A stretch of 55,591 nucleotides of DNA from Planctomycetaceae bacterium (GCA_947453375.1 CANGGT010000004.1:1-55591), one strand, 5' to 3'; numbered from the stretch's first letter, positions 43,687-52,825 are shown. Notes: a model not told the origin generated them from the letters alone. Translations and numbers: made by a program.

Positions 43687-43719
43687 ACACCCCGTCTTCC
43701 CGGACGGGGTGTTTTTTTT
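43687..43719 (+). terminator. Strong Rho-independent terminator
   Basis: ACACCCCGTC (43687-43696) pairs exactly with GACGGGGTGT (43703-43712) over a 6-base loop, followed by an unbroken T run to 43719. It lies 11 bases before the stop of the convergent hydrolase gene, whose transcript would also read the stem. Confidence 0.85.
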
Positions 43720-43729
43720 GAGCGCCACG

Positions 43730-44632
43730 TCAGCGGCTCGTGAAGCCGCGGCCACCGAGCCAGTCGACGAGACGTGCCGGCCAATCGCCGGTGCCCGGGG
43801 CCTGCTCACGGCGCCGCAACCCGTAGCCGTGCCCACCGCGTTCGTAGACATGGAGCTCGGCGGGCACCTTTGCCTCGAGGAGCGCACTGAAGAGCGCCAC
43901 GGCTCCCTGGGCGGGCGAGGCGGTGTCGTCCGCCGTCTGGGCGATGAACATCGGGGGGGTGGCGGCGTCGACCACAACCCCCGGCCACAGCCCCTTCCCC
44001 TCGTTGGCCAGCACGCGCCAGGGATAGACGAGGATCGTGCAGTCGGGCCGAGCCGACGGCGCGGCATCGGCGCCGGGGAAAGATGCCTTCGTCGTGGCGG
44101 CCACGAGCGCCGTGTGGCCCCCGGCGGAAAAGCCCATCAGACCGATTCGGTCCGGATCGATCCCCAACTCGGCAGCACGCTGTCGGACGATCGACACGCT
44201 CTTTTGGGCATCCATCACCGGCCCGGCGTCAGGCTCCGCGAAGGCGCCCGTGGGAACCCGGTAGAGGAGCGTGAGGGCGACGATGCCGTGCCCGTTGAGA
44301 AACCGACCGATCTCCCCCCCCTCATGATCATCGGCGAGGATGTTGTATCCCCCGCCGGGGAGGATGATCACCGCCGGACGCGGCCCTCCGTCGCCCGCTG
44401 GAAGCGGATGAACGAGGAGCCGCGGATCGGAGACGAACGATCTTCGCTGGATGTCGTCCTGCCCCCGCTCCACCTTCTCGGCCGGATCGCTCGGCACGCG
44501 ATCCCCAGGCACCCCCTCCGGCCAGAGGCGGATCTCACGGACGGGCTCGGCGGCGGTCGCGGATTCGGCTCCGATCGCGCCGGCCATCGCCAGCAGGATC
44601 GATATCAAAGCGGCAGAGGTTCGCTCGTTCAT
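43730..44632 (-). CDS. Secreted alpha/beta hydrolase, acetyl-xylan esterase-like
   Basis: A 300-residue esterase of the family often annotated as acetyl xylan esterase or endo-1,4-beta-xylanase B in planctomycetes. The signal peptide SAALISILLAMAGAIGAES places it outside the cytoplasm. The fold is shown by VIILPGGGYN (oxyanion loop), IGLMGFSAGGHTALV with the nucleophile Ser, FIAQTADDTASP with the Asp and ERGGHGYGL with the His. The start ATG at 44632 lies 55 bp after the stop of the Gfo/Idh gene on the same strand, so the two may be co-transcribed. The likely substrates are acetylated sugars or polysaccharides. Confidence 0.88.
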   Translation of the reverse strand: MNERTSAALISILLAMAGAIGAESATAAEPVREIRLWPEGVPGDRVPSDPAEKVERGQDDIQRRSFVSDPRLLVHPLPAGDGGPRPAVIILPGGGYNILADDHEGGEIGRFLNGHGIVALTLLYRVPTGAFAEPDAGPVMDAQKSVSIVRQRAAELGIDPDRIGLMGFSAGGHTALVAATTKASFPGADAAPSARPDCTILVYPWRVLANEGKGLWPGVVVDAATPPMFIAQTADDTASPAQGAVALFSALLEAKVPAELHVYERGGHGYGLRRREQAPGTGDWPARLVDWLGGRGFTSR

Positions 44633-44687
44633 CGGGGGGCTCGCTTGCGGAGAAGGAGGAGTGGAAAACGATTTCGGGTGGGTGCCA

Positions 44688-45809
44688 TCACGCGAAGGGA
44701 TTGCCGCGCGGGGCCAACGGCCATGAACAACGCTCGCCGGAGAGGGCCGAGGCGAACGCTGCGGCGGTCATCTCGATCGTCGTCTGGCCGGCGAACATCC
44801 CCGCGGCAGGCTCCCGATCCTCTTGGATCGCCGCGACGAGATCGGCCGCTGCCCGCCGGGCCCACGACGCCCGTTCGGCAACCCGGTCGGCCTCTGCGGC
44901 CGGGAGTCCGGCGCCGATTCCCTCCGGTCCGATCGGCTGCCAGGGAACATCCTTGTCGACGCGCCACAGCGGCGCCTCGCGGAGATAGGCGTGGGGAAGG
45001 TTGTCGGGGCGGATGTGGATCGCCCCTTTCGTACCGACGAGCGTGAGGGAGAAGTTGGGCTGCTTCAGCCCGGCCTCACGGACACTCGCGAAGAACCCGA
45101 CCGGCCCGTCGGCCAGTCCGTACATCGCTTCCACCGCATCGCCGGCGATCAGCCCGATGCCCTCGGGGGCTTCCGTCGCATCCCCCTTCGTGATCGGCCG
45201 CCCCTCGCGCGTGATCGAAGCCTGACACCAGCGGGGCGTCCCCCCGAGGTCGGCCATCATGTCGAGGACGTGGCACCCGAGGACCCAAAAATCCTCCCCG
45301 CCGCCACGGGCGTCTTCCTTGCCTCGCCCCCGGAGTTCCAGGAGCCGGCCGATGCGGCCGTCCTCGACGAGATCGCGGACGATCCCATAGGTGGGGCTGT
45401 GGCGATTGACCATCGCCAGGGCGAGCTTTGTCCCCGACAAGCGGCATGCGGCGATCACTGCATCGGCCTCGGCCGCCGTACGGACGAAGGGCTTCTCCAT
45501 GAAGATACCCTTCACCCCGGACTCCGCCGCCGCGATCGCCATCTCCGCATGGCAGTCGATGTGACGCATGCACAGCGAGACGATGTCGGGCTTCACCTCC
45601 GCGAGCATGGCACGCCAATCCTGGAACGCTGTCGCGGGTGTTCCGCCGTCGAGGCCGAGCCGCCCGACGGCCTTCGAAAGCCCCTCGGCCGATTCGTCAG
45701 CCACGGCGACGAGCGTCGTCCCGTCGACCGCCGTCCACAGTTCGTCGATCGCATGCCCCCAGTCGCCCCGGCCCGTCCTGCCGATCACCGCGACGCGCAT
45801 CGGTTCCAT
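44688..45809 (-). CDS. Gfo/Idh/MocA family oxidoreductase
   Basis: A 373-residue NAD(P)-dependent oxidoreductase. MRVAVIGRTGRGDWGHAIDEL is the cofactor domain and GIFMEKPFVRTAAEADAVI carries the conserved EKP. The second domain has MVNRHSPTYGIVRDLVEDG and GEDFWVLGCHVLDMMADLGG, where the His is in the usual catalytic place. It acts on sugars, inositols or their derivatives; the exact substrate is unknown. ATG 45809 was chosen because it starts just before the Rossmann strand and has GAGGGGA about 8 bases upstream. The longer frame from 45929 is in the divergent promoter region. It is probably in one unit with the esterase. Confidence 0.9.
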   Translation of the reverse strand: MEPMRVAVIGRTGRGDWGHAIDELWTAVDGTTLVAVADESAEGLSKAVGRLGLDGGTPATAFQDWRAMLAEVKPDIVSLCMRHIDCHAEMAIAAAESGVKGIFMEKPFVRTAAEADAVIAACRLSGTKLALAMVNRHSPTYGIVRDLVEDGRIGRLLELRGRGKEDARGGGEDFWVLGCHVLDMMADLGGTPRWCQASITREGRPITKGDATEAPEGIGLIAGDAVEAMYGLADGPVGFFASVREAGLKQPNFSLTLVGTKGAIHIRPDNLPHAYLREAPLWRVDKDVPWQPIGPEGIGAGLPAAEADRVAERASWARRAAADLVAAIQEDREPAAGMFAGQTTIEMTAAAFASALSGERCSWPLAPRGNPFA

Positions 45810-45943
45810 CGTTGTCCCCTCAGGTGCCTTGCGTGCTCCCCGCTGACGCCCTGCTGACGTCCCCAGCCGAAGCTTCAAAAGCGTATGATCCTTCCCGCCC
45901 GGCGGCAGTTGTAACAAATCCCCGGCCAAGAGGTGCCACGCCG

Positions 45944-46891
45944 ATGCCTTGCGACCACGAGCACGACAACGGTCATGACCACGCCGGCCATCGGCACCAT
46001 CAACACTTTGCCCCCGACCGGTTGGATCGGGCCATGGCGATCGGGGTGGGACTCAACACGGCGTTCGTGATCATCGAGATCCTGGCTGGTTTTGCGAGCG
46101 GTTCGCTCGCCCTGGTGGCCGATGCCGGGCACAACGCCGGCGACGTCGTCGGCCTGCTCTTGGCGTGGGGCGCCTCGAGTCTTGCCCGACGCCCCCCGAC
46201 GCTCCGCTACACCTGGGGCTTCCGCCGCTCGACGATCTATGCCGCCCTCGCCAACGCCGTCCTCCTCATCGCAGCCTGCGGAGGGATTCTCTGGGAGGCG
46301 GTCCACCGTCTCCGCGAACCGGTTCCCGTCGCGGGGCCGTGGGTTGTCGCCGTGGCCGCGGCGGGCGTCGTCATCAACACGCTCACGGCTCTCCTCTTCC
46401 TCCGCGGGTCGCATGCCGACGCCAACGTCCGCGGCGCCTTCCTCCACATGGCCGCCGACGCCGCGATCTCGGCCGGGGTGGTCGTCGCCGGGATCGTCAT
46501 CGCCTTCACAGGCCTTACCGTCATCGATCCTCTCGTGGGAATCGCGATCACGCTGGCGATCCTCGTCGGCACCTGGGGGCTGCTGCGCGAGAGCATCGAT
46601 CTCGCCCTCGACGCCGTGCCGCGGGGCATCGATCCGGGTGCCGTCACCGAATGCCTCGCCGCGATCCCCGGCGTGACCGAGGTCCACGATCTCCATGTCT
46701 GGAATGCGAGCACATCGGAGATCTCGCTCACGGTCCACTTGGTCGTCCCCGACGGGGACGGGCATCAGCGTGTCCTCGCGGCTGCCGCGGACGACCTCCG
46801 CTCGCGCTTCGGTGTCGCCCACACGACGATCCAACTGGAGTGCGACGAGGCTTGCCTCGGCTGCCCACAGCGGTCTGCCGAAAGCCTGTGA
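45944..46891 (+). CDS. Cation diffusion facilitator, zinc-type
   Basis: A 315-residue metal/proton antiporter of the inner membrane. The His-rich N-terminus (CDHEHDNGHDHAGHRHHQHF) is a metal-binding tail. Six membrane helices follow. ADAGHNAGDVVG in TM2 and HMAADAAISAG in TM5 give the two HxxxD pairs that select zinc. The C-terminal cytoplasmic domain contains VTEVHDLHVWNASTSEISLTVH and ends with CDEACLGCPQ. The family exports Zn2+, Cd2+ or Co2+. ATG 45944 was chosen since the His-rich tail starts there; an AGAGG lies upstream. The region between it and the divergent Gfo/Idh gene contains TATGAT at 45884, a possible -10 box without an obvious -35. Confidence 0.92.
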   Translation: MPCDHEHDNGHDHAGHRHHQHFAPDRLDRAMAIGVGLNTAFVIIEILAGFASGSLALVADAGHNAGDVVGLLLAWGASSLARRPPTLRYTWGFRRSTIYAALANAVLLIAACGGILWEAVHRLREPVPVAGPWVVAVAAAGVVINTLTALLFLRGSHADANVRGAFLHMAADAAISAGVVVAGIVIAFTGLTVIDPLVGIAITLAILVGTWGLLRESIDLALDAVPRGIDPGAVTECLAAIPGVTEVHDLHVWNASTSEISLTVHLVVPDGDGHQRVLAAAADDLRSRFGVAHTTIQLECDEACLGCPQRSAESL

Positions 46892-46922
46892 CCATCGCGG
46901 TGGGGAGGCTGGCCCGGTCGGA

Positions 46923-48068
46923 TCAGGCCGCCGATCCGCTCGCTGTCGCCGTCGGGGGAATCTTGGCGGACAGCATCGCCGGACAGAAGCGGCGGAACCG
47001 CCATTCGGTCCACGCCGTCAACACCGCCGCGAGGATCACCACGGCCAAGGGGAGCCATCGTTGGATTTCGGCAGGGATCGAGCGATCGAGCATCATCCGG
47101 CCTGCCAGCGCCCCCGCCAACGAAAGCAGGGCGTAGACGACCGCGACGGTGGCATGACTGACCCCCGACCGCACCAACCGATGGAAGAGAAACTCCCGGT
47201 GGGGCACGAGCGGATTGTGGCCGGTGCACACCCGGCGGATCACCGAGATCAGGGGATCGTAGATGTAGGGCCAGGCCGCCATCGCCAACGGCAGGAAGAC
47301 CTGTTCGGTCGATCCCGTCACGTCAAACAGGGTGAGGGCTGCGAAGAACGTCCCCAAAAAAGCGCTCCCGACATCCCCCATGAACACCCGGGCCGGCGAC
47401 CAGTTGAAGACGAGGAATCCGGCGGCCGCAGCCCCTGCAAAGGACGCCAGCAGGACGACCGGAAAGTCGCCATCCCAAAACGCGATGCCGACAAACCCGG
47501 CCGCTACGGCAACCGAGCCGAGCGCCGCCATGCCGTCAGATCCATCCATGAAGTTGAAGGCGTTGATGCAGCCGACCACCCACACGATGCTCAGCGGCCA
47601 AGCCAGCCAGCCGAAATCGAGAAACGGCATCCCCGGCAGGATCAGCCCGCGCACCGGGCCGAGCACGGCGACGAGCCCAACCGCCACACCGATCTGCACG
47701 ACGAGGCGGAGCGTTGCCCGCAAGGGACGGATGTCGTCCCAGAAACCGACGACCGCGATGAGGAAGCTGGGAAGGATGATCCCCAGCGCCACGGGAAACG
47801 CGTAGACCGGCCAGCGGAAACACACCGCCGTCGATGCCAGACAGGCTGACAGAACCAGCGGCATGCCTCCGCCCCGCGCCGTCGGGAGCGAGTGGGCGCT
47901 GCGGCCACTGGGCACATCGACCAACCGAAGGCGGGTCGCGAGCAGGATCATGACGTCGACGAGAACGGCCGTGACGACGAACACCACCAAGGCCAGACCG
48001 GGCCAGAGGATCGACTCGAGGGAGTCGAGCGTGGGGAAGAGGCGTTCCGGGGAGGGGGCTTCGTTCAT
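46923..48068 (-). CDS. WecA/MraY-type undecaprenyl-phosphate sugar-1-phosphate transferase
   Basis: A 381-residue polytopic enzyme with about ten helices that transfers GlcNAc-1-P or a similar sugar phosphate to undecaprenyl phosphate. VVGFWDDIRPL has the Asp-Asp pair, CINAFNFMDGSDGMAALG is the metal-binding loop, RVFMGDVGSAFLG the second Asp motif, and PHREFLFHRLVRSG the HR-rich cytoplasmic loop found in WecA-like proteins. It differs from MraY in these loops. The ATG overlaps the stop of the second PglF-like dehydratase (ATGA), so initiation is probably linked to a 6-deoxy or amino sugar. It is a second initiating enzyme besides the PglC-like one at 28.4 kb. Confidence 0.9.
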   Translation of the reverse strand: MNEAPSPERLFPTLDSLESILWPGLALVVFVVTAVLVDVMILLATRLRLVDVPSGRSAHSLPTARGGGMPLVLSACLASTAVCFRWPVYAFPVALGIILPSFLIAVVGFWDDIRPLRATLRLVVQIGVAVGLVAVLGPVRGLILPGMPFLDFGWLAWPLSIVWVVGCINAFNFMDGSDGMAALGSVAVAAGFVGIAFWDGDFPVVLLASFAGAAAAGFLVFNWSPARVFMGDVGSAFLGTFFAALTLFDVTGSTEQVFLPLAMAAWPYIYDPLISVIRRVCTGHNPLVPHREFLFHRLVRSGVSHATVAVVYALLSLAGALAGRMMLDRSIPAEIQRWLPLAVVILAAVLTAWTEWRFRRFCPAMLSAKIPPTATASGSAA

Positions 48069-50029
48069 GGCCTTCCCTCCAGCGGGCCGTCATCCTCGCC
48101 CACCCGCGCGATCCCCACCGACGAGGCCGTGCCGTCGAGGGCGGCGATCTCCATCAATACCCCACGAGCGGCTTCAGGCCCTTCACCGAGAATCGCTCCC
48201 TTGAGGTCCCCGAGCCACTGGCGGACCTCGGCCAGCGGGCGCACGGGGCGGGAAACTCGGAAAACCTGGCTGGCTCCCAGGCGTTGCCTCGTCTCGTCGT
48301 CGTAGAACAACTCCTCGGAGAGCTTCTCGCCGTCCCGGAGACCGCCGAAGCGGATCTCGACATCATTCCTCGGCACGCGCATCACGAAGGCCAGGCTCTT
48401 GACGAGCTCGACGATACGCACCGGCTCCCCCATGTCGAGGACGTAGGTCCCGCTCGACTCGGCGACGGCTCCCGCAAACATCACCAGCCGGGCGGCATCC
48501 GTCGCCGTCATGAAGCGCCGGGCCACCTCGGGATGGGTGACGACGATCGGCTGACGGCGGACGAGGAGTCGGGTGAAGCTCGGCACGGCCGTGCCGCTGG
48601 AGCCGAGGACATTTCCGAACCGCACGACGACGAACTTCGTCGTCGCCCCCTCGCCCAGGGACTGCAAGAACCGTTCAGCGACGAGCTTCGAGGCCCCCAT
48701 CACTCCCGTCGGGTTGACGGCCTTGTCGGTGGAGAGGGCGACGAACGACGTCACGCGGTGGGCCTCGGCCAGATCGGCGAGCGCTGCGGTGGCGAGGATG
48801 TTGTTCTCGATGGCTTGGGCAGGGTGTCCCTCGAGCATCGGGACGTGCTTGTAGGCCGCAGCGTGGATGACGATCCCCGGACGGTGCTCCCGGAAGATCT
48901 CTTCCATCCGTTCGGTGTCATGGATGTCGACGAGGCACGGGGTAATGCCGATCGCCTCCTCGCCCGATCCGGCGACCCGCTCCTGGAGTTCCCCATGGAC
49001 CTCGAACAGACCGCATTCCGAGCGGTCGACGAGGAGGATTCTCGCCGGGTGCAGCGAGGCCAGTTTTCGGCAGATCTCGGCGCCAATCGATCCCCCGGCC
49101 CCCGTGACCATCACTGTCTCGCCGCGTACCCACGAAGCCACGACCTCCCTGTGCTCGCCAGGCATCGGATCCGGATGGGTCACCATGTCGCGGAGTTCCA
49201 CGTCGCGGACGCGGACTTCGGCCGCCTCCCCCACGCCGTGCGACTCGGCGATCATGACTCGGACGCGGATCGCCGCACACGATTCGCAGATCCGCCGCAT
49301 CCGCCGGCCGAAGACGCTTCCCTGTCTGATGATCACGTCGGTCACCCGCAATCGCTGGGCACAGGCCGCGACATGGTCGATGCCACCGATGACTCTGGCG
49401 ACAGACGTCTGCGAGCCGTGGTGGATCGGATCGTCATCGAGGAGCCCCGACACGAAATACCCCCCCCGCTTCGCCGCCATCAACGTGGCGGCGATCGCCT
49501 GCCCCTGGGGCGAGGCGTCGATGACCAGAGCGCTGCGCTGATGCCCGACGGGAACGTCGGGCATCAGTTCCTCGTAGATGCTCCTGGCCGCCGCCTGCAC
49601 GCCGCCGACGGCGAGAAGCGTGAAGGCCCAGTCGAGGAGGAGGACGGTGCGGGGGATCTGGATCCAGCCCAATCGCCAGGTCGTGAAGTAGTAATTGATC
49701 GCGACGAGGATCAGCAGGCAGGTGGTGGTGGCACGCACGAGGACACTGAGATCCTCGAACCGGATCGACCGCAGCGGCCGGTGGCAGATGCCACGGGTGT
49801 AGAAGACGATCACCTTCAACGCCACCACCCAGCCGATGGTGCGAACGATCGTCTGGGAATCGCTCCCTCGCAGCAGCAGTTCGCTGCGGGTGAAGTAGGC
49901 CGCCAGGTACGTCGCACCAAACACGATCGCGAGGCAGCCCGCCGTCACGATCGATTCGCGCGTCGGCGAGACGGCCTTGAGCCAGGCCCGCAGCGCCGAC
50001 ATGGTGGAGACGATGAGCGTGAGCGCCAT
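48065..50029 (-). CDS. Second membrane NDP-sugar 4,6-dehydratase, PglF/CapD-like
   Basis: A 654-residue protein of the same architecture as the dehydratase at 30.3 kb. N-terminal helices (VTAGCLAIVFGATYLAAYF, TIGWVVALKVIVFYTRG and others) precede SALVIDASPQGQAIAATLM, where the GxGxxG of the CoA-binding-like domain is degenerate. The SDR domain has VMVTGAGGSIGAEICRKL, HAAAYKHVPMLEGHP, LSTDKAVNPTGVMGASK and RFGNVLGSSGTAVPS, with Met in place of Tyr and the Thr-Asp-Lys that is catalytic in PglF. It ends about 25 residues longer than its relative, with an unrelated tail. The two copies are clearly diverged, so they probably serve different sugars. The gene heads a two-gene operon with the WecA-type transferase. 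Confidence 0.9.
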   Translation of the reverse strand: MALTLIVSTMSALRAWLKAVSPTRESIVTAGCLAIVFGATYLAAYFTRSELLLRGSDSQTIVRTIGWVVALKVIVFYTRGICHRPLRSIRFEDLSVLVRATTTCLLILVAINYYFTTWRLGWIQIPRTVLLLDWAFTLLAVGGVQAAARSIYEELMPDVPVGHQRSALVIDASPQGQAIAATLMAAKRGGYFVSGLLDDDPIHHGSQTSVARVIGGIDHVAACAQRLRVTDVIIRQGSVFGRRMRRICESCAAIRVRVMIAESHGVGEAAEVRVRDVELRDMVTHPDPMPGEHREVVASWVRGETVMVTGAGGSIGAEICRKLASLHPARILLVDRSECGLFEVHGELQERVAGSGEEAIGITPCLVDIHDTERMEEIFREHRPGIVIHAAAYKHVPMLEGHPAQAIENNILATAALADLAEAHRVTSFVALSTDKAVNPTGVMGASKLVAERFLQSLGEGATTKFVVVRFGNVLGSSGTAVPSFTRLLVRRQPIVVTHPEVARRFMTATDAARLVMFAGAVAESSGTYVLDMGEPVRIVELVKSLAFVMRVPRNDVEIRFGGLRDGEKLSEELFYDDETRQRLGASQVFRVSRPVRPLAEVRQWLGDLKGAILGEGPEAARGVLMEIAALDGTASSVGIARVGEDDGPLEGRP

Positions 50030-50250
50030 GGAGCGGATCGTTGGCCGGGAATGATCCCGGGTCCTCGACGGACATGCTCGTTCGGGTAAGTCCTACGTCT
50101 AAGCCCTAAGCCTAAGCCTGGCGTGACAGGGAGGGGCCCCTCGGCCTTCTTCCGTTACCGTAACAATCCGACCTGAAAACAAAAAAGTCCAGCCGCCCCG
50201 ATGGGGGACGCCCCCTTCCATCGAGGTGATCCGGCTGCCGCCGAGCGCGA
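50030..50250. promoter_or_regulatory. Intergenic region with short repeats and palindromes
   Basis: 221 bases upstream of the minus-strand dehydratase operon and downstream of the SDR gene. CTAAGCC occurs three times in a row with small offsets at 50099-50118. GAGGGGCCCCTC at 50131-50142 and GTTACCGTAAC at 50154-50164 are perfect palindromes. These may include the operon promoter and a regulator site; AACAAAAAAG near 50180 is the most AT-rich stretch. Confidence 0.4.
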
Positions 50251-51870
50251 CTACAACGGCTGGGAAGACTGTTCGTGAGGGCTCTTCACCGGAAGGGGCC
50301 CTCGGGCCGTTCGCGGCGGTTCAACAGCGGGGGCCTTGGCAGCCCGTATTCCGCCCCCGTCTTTCCCCTGGGCCCAGGCCACGATTCCGGCCAGCATCCC
50401 GCCAAAAACAAGTTCGTGAAGCGGCCAGATCGAGTACCAGTAGGCGAGGCCACCGAGCCCTCTCGGGTCGAAGACGGCAGTCTGGTGAATCGTGACGGCC
50501 CCGCCACCGGCCGGCCCGGGATCGCGGCGGACCACTTCAAACTCCAGCCAACCACGGCCGGGGAGACGCATTTGGGCCACCAGCCGCATCCGTCGCGGCG
50601 GGGCACACTCCTCCACCCGCCAGCAGTCGAGAACATCCCCGGCGACGAGGCGATCGGGATCGCGGCGCCCCCGTCCCATCCCGGGGCCGCCGAGGAGTCG
50701 GTCGAGCCAGCCCCGCAACTGCCAGAGCCACTCGTGCCCGTACCAACCGTGCTTGCCACCGATCCGCTCGATGGCGGCAAAGGCCCGCTCGGGCGAAACA
50801 TCCACCGTGGCATGGCGATGGTCGACGAGCCGCGGCCCGTCGAAACGTCCCCCATAACGGCGTGGCAATTCCTCCGCATCGGCAATGTCGGCCCAACGCC
50901 GTCCCTCGAACGCGGCATCCTCGCGCGCCATCGCGTCGCGAACCGCCGCCGCCAGCGACCTCGGCCGGATGGGAAAGTCGGTGGCCGCCGCGGTATCGGT
51001 GACGACGGTCGGGTTTTTCAGGCCGTCGATCAGCTTGCGGCCGACTTTCGAATACCGCGGCGTGACGAGGGCCAGCCAAAGGCTCGAGAGCCGGGGAGTC
51101 AGCACCGGAACCGGAATGAGCAGCCGGCGGAGGCCGCGCTGACGAGCGTATTCACGCATGATGTCGCCGTACGACACTCGCTCAGGGCCGCCGATCCCGT
51201 AGATTTTGGAGTTGGTCCTCCCGGCCGGCCCGGCGGGGAGATCGGCCGCTGCCACGAGGTAGGCGACGACATCGTCGACGGCGATTGGCTGCGTCGGGGT
51301 GGCGAGCCACGCGGGGCAGATCATCACCGGCAGCCGTTCGACGAGGGTCCGAACGAGGTCAAAGGAGAAGCTGCCCGCACCGATGACGATCGATGCCCGG
51401 AACTCGATGACCTCGCCCCCTCCCTCTCGGAGGATCGCGCCAACCTCGTGCCGGCTGCGGAGATGGGCCGACAGCCGGTCGTCCTCGGCCCCGAGCCCAC
51501 CGAGGTAGACGATTCTCCTCACCCCGGCGGCCCGAGCCGCGTCGGCAAACCGCTCCGCGGCGAGCCGATCGGCACGTTCGAAATCGACCCCCTGGTCCAT
51601 CGAGTGGACGAGCCAGTAGGCGACATCGACGCCAACGCACGCAGCGGCAAGCGCCGACGGGTCGGAGGCATCGCCGACCACGACGCTGACCTGAGAGCGG
51701 AGCGATGCCGCCGGCAGCGCACCGGGCGCCTCGGCATCGAGCCGATCGAGGATCGCCTCGAGTTTCTCCGCCTTGCGGACCAGACAACGGACGGCATGCC
51801 CGCTACGGAGGAGCGCCCCGACGAGACAGCTCCCCACGTAGCCCGTCGCGCCGGTGAGGAGGATGTTCAT
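50251..51870 (-). CDS. SDR family NAD(P)-binding protein with DUF2867-like C-terminus
   Basis: A 539-residue protein. The N-terminal atypical SDR begins MNILLTGATGYVGSCLVGALL, the GxxGxxG site, then AYWLVHSMDQG and RRIVYLGGLGAEDD, as in NmrA-like proteins. PRSLAAAVRDAMAREDA ends this domain. The C-terminal 200 residues (VDVSPERAFAAIERIGGKHGWYG, then GRGRRDPDRLVAGDVLDCWRVEE and VFDPRGLGGLAYWYSIWPLHELVF) match DUF2867 as I know it from such fusions. The SDR lacks an obvious YxxxK, so it may be non-catalytic. No pathway can be assigned; similar proteins are found alone in many proteobacteria and planctomycetes. The Pro-rich last 25 residues are probably disordered. Confidence 0.85.
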   Translation of the reverse strand: MNILLTGATGYVGSCLVGALLRSGHAVRCLVRKAEKLEAILDRLDAEAPGALPAASLRSQVSVVVGDASDPSALAAACVGVDVAYWLVHSMDQGVDFERADRLAAERFADAARAAGVRRIVYLGGLGAEDDRLSAHLRSRHEVGAILREGGGEVIEFRASIVIGAGSFSFDLVRTLVERLPVMICPAWLATPTQPIAVDDVVAYLVAAADLPAGPAGRTNSKIYGIGGPERVSYGDIMREYARQRGLRRLLIPVPVLTPRLSSLWLALVTPRYSKVGRKLIDGLKNPTVVTDTAAATDFPIRPRSLAAAVRDAMAREDAAFEGRRWADIADAEELPRRYGGRFDGPRLVDHRHATVDVSPERAFAAIERIGGKHGWYGHEWLWQLRGWLDRLLGGPGMGRGRRDPDRLVAGDVLDCWRVEECAPPRRMRLVAQMRLPGRGWLEFEVVRRDPGPAGGGAVTIHQTAVFDPRGLGGLAYWYSIWPLHELVFGGMLAGIVAWAQGKDGGGIRAAKAPAVEPPRTARGPLPVKSPHEQSSQPL

Positions 51871-51967
51871 GAAACGATCGACCTGATCCGCGACGTTTCA
51901 CAACTTCCAAAGTGATCGCTCACGTCCGGAGCTCCCCGCGCTCGACCGAGGAGGCCCAGAAGTCTCC

Positions 51968-52825
51968 TCACGGCTCGTCGACTTCGAATGCCCTGTCCAT
52001 GAGCTTCGGATCGCCGGTCTTCAGGCCATAGAGGAACCAACGCTGACGCTGCTGGCTCGTCCCGTGAGTAAAGGCATCGGGAACAACATACCCCTGAGCC
52101 TGCTTCTGAATCTTATCGTCGCCAATCGCGGCGGCGGCATTGACCGCGTCGAGAATGTCCTGTTCGTCGAGGATTCCTGCATAGCGAGCCTCGTAATGAG
52201 CCCAGACACCTGCGAGGAAATCGGCTTGGAGTTCCATCCGCACCGAGAGTTTGTTGTAGTCGCGCTCCGAGAGCCGGCCGCGCATCTGCTGCACTTTGTT
52301 GCTGATGCCGAGTTGGTTCTGGATGTGGTGGCCGATCTCGTGGGCGATGACGTAGGCCTGGGCGAACTCGCCCGGCGCTCCGAACTTCCGCTTCAGTTCG
52401 TCATAGAACGCGAGATCGATGTAGACCTTCTTGTCCATCGGGCAGTAGAAGGGGCCCGACGAGGCGCTCGCCATGCCACAGCCGCTCTGCACCTGACCGG
52501 TGAACATCACGAGCTTGGCCGGGACGTAACGCCCCTCGAAGTGCGGCGGGAAGAGCTTCCCCCACACGTCCTCGTTCTCGGCGAGGATCGTCTTGATGAA
52601 GCGGGCGCCGGCGTCGTTGGCCTGTTGCTTCTGGACCTGAGCGCGCGGCTGCGGCGCCGGGGCGAGGCCCCGTGAAATGCCCATCGCCTGCTGGGGATCG
52701 ACCCCGAGGAACATCAAGCCGACCATGAGGAGGAGCGCGAACAGCCCACCGCCGACCATTGCCGGGGCACCAATACCGCGCCGATCCTCGACGTTCTCAC
52801 TCTGCCGACGACCTTCCCAACGCAT
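51968..52825 (-). CDS. YpfJ-family neutral zinc metallopeptidase
   Basis: A 285-residue membrane-anchored protease. MRWEGRRQSENVEDRRG is the family N-terminus, followed by one helix (AMVGGGLFALLLMVGLMFLG). The domain outside has VMFTGQVQSGCGMASASSGP, YCPMDKKVYIDLAFYDEL and the zinc motif YVIAHEIGHHIQN (HExxH), with MELQADFLAGVW as the third ligand region and DAFTHGTSQQRQRWFLYG near the end. ATG 52825 has GAAGGAAG directly upstream, so it is preferred over 52861. Peptide substrates are not known for this family. It lies 171 bp after the MFS gene on the same strand. Confidence 0.92.
   Translation of the reverse strand: MRWEGRRQSENVEDRRGIGAPAMVGGGLFALLLMVGLMFLGVDPQQAMGISRGLAPAPQPRAQVQKQQANDAGARFIKTILAENEDVWGKLFPPHFEGRYVPAKLVMFTGQVQSGCGMASASSGPFYCPMDKKVYIDLAFYDELKRKFGAPGEFAQAYVIAHEIGHHIQNQLGISNKVQQMRGRLSERDYNKLSVRMELQADFLAGVWAHYEARYAGILDEQDILDAVNAAAAIGDDKIQKQAQGYVVPDAFTHGTSQQRQRWFLYGLKTGDPKLMDRAFEVDEP

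Noticed and set aside
48284-50089. 601-residue plus-strand open frame
   Set aside because: Antisense shadow of the second PglF-like dehydratase.
50099-50118. CTAAGCC repeats as a CRISPR or telomere-like array
   Set aside because: Only three short offset copies, no spacers of even length and no cas genes.
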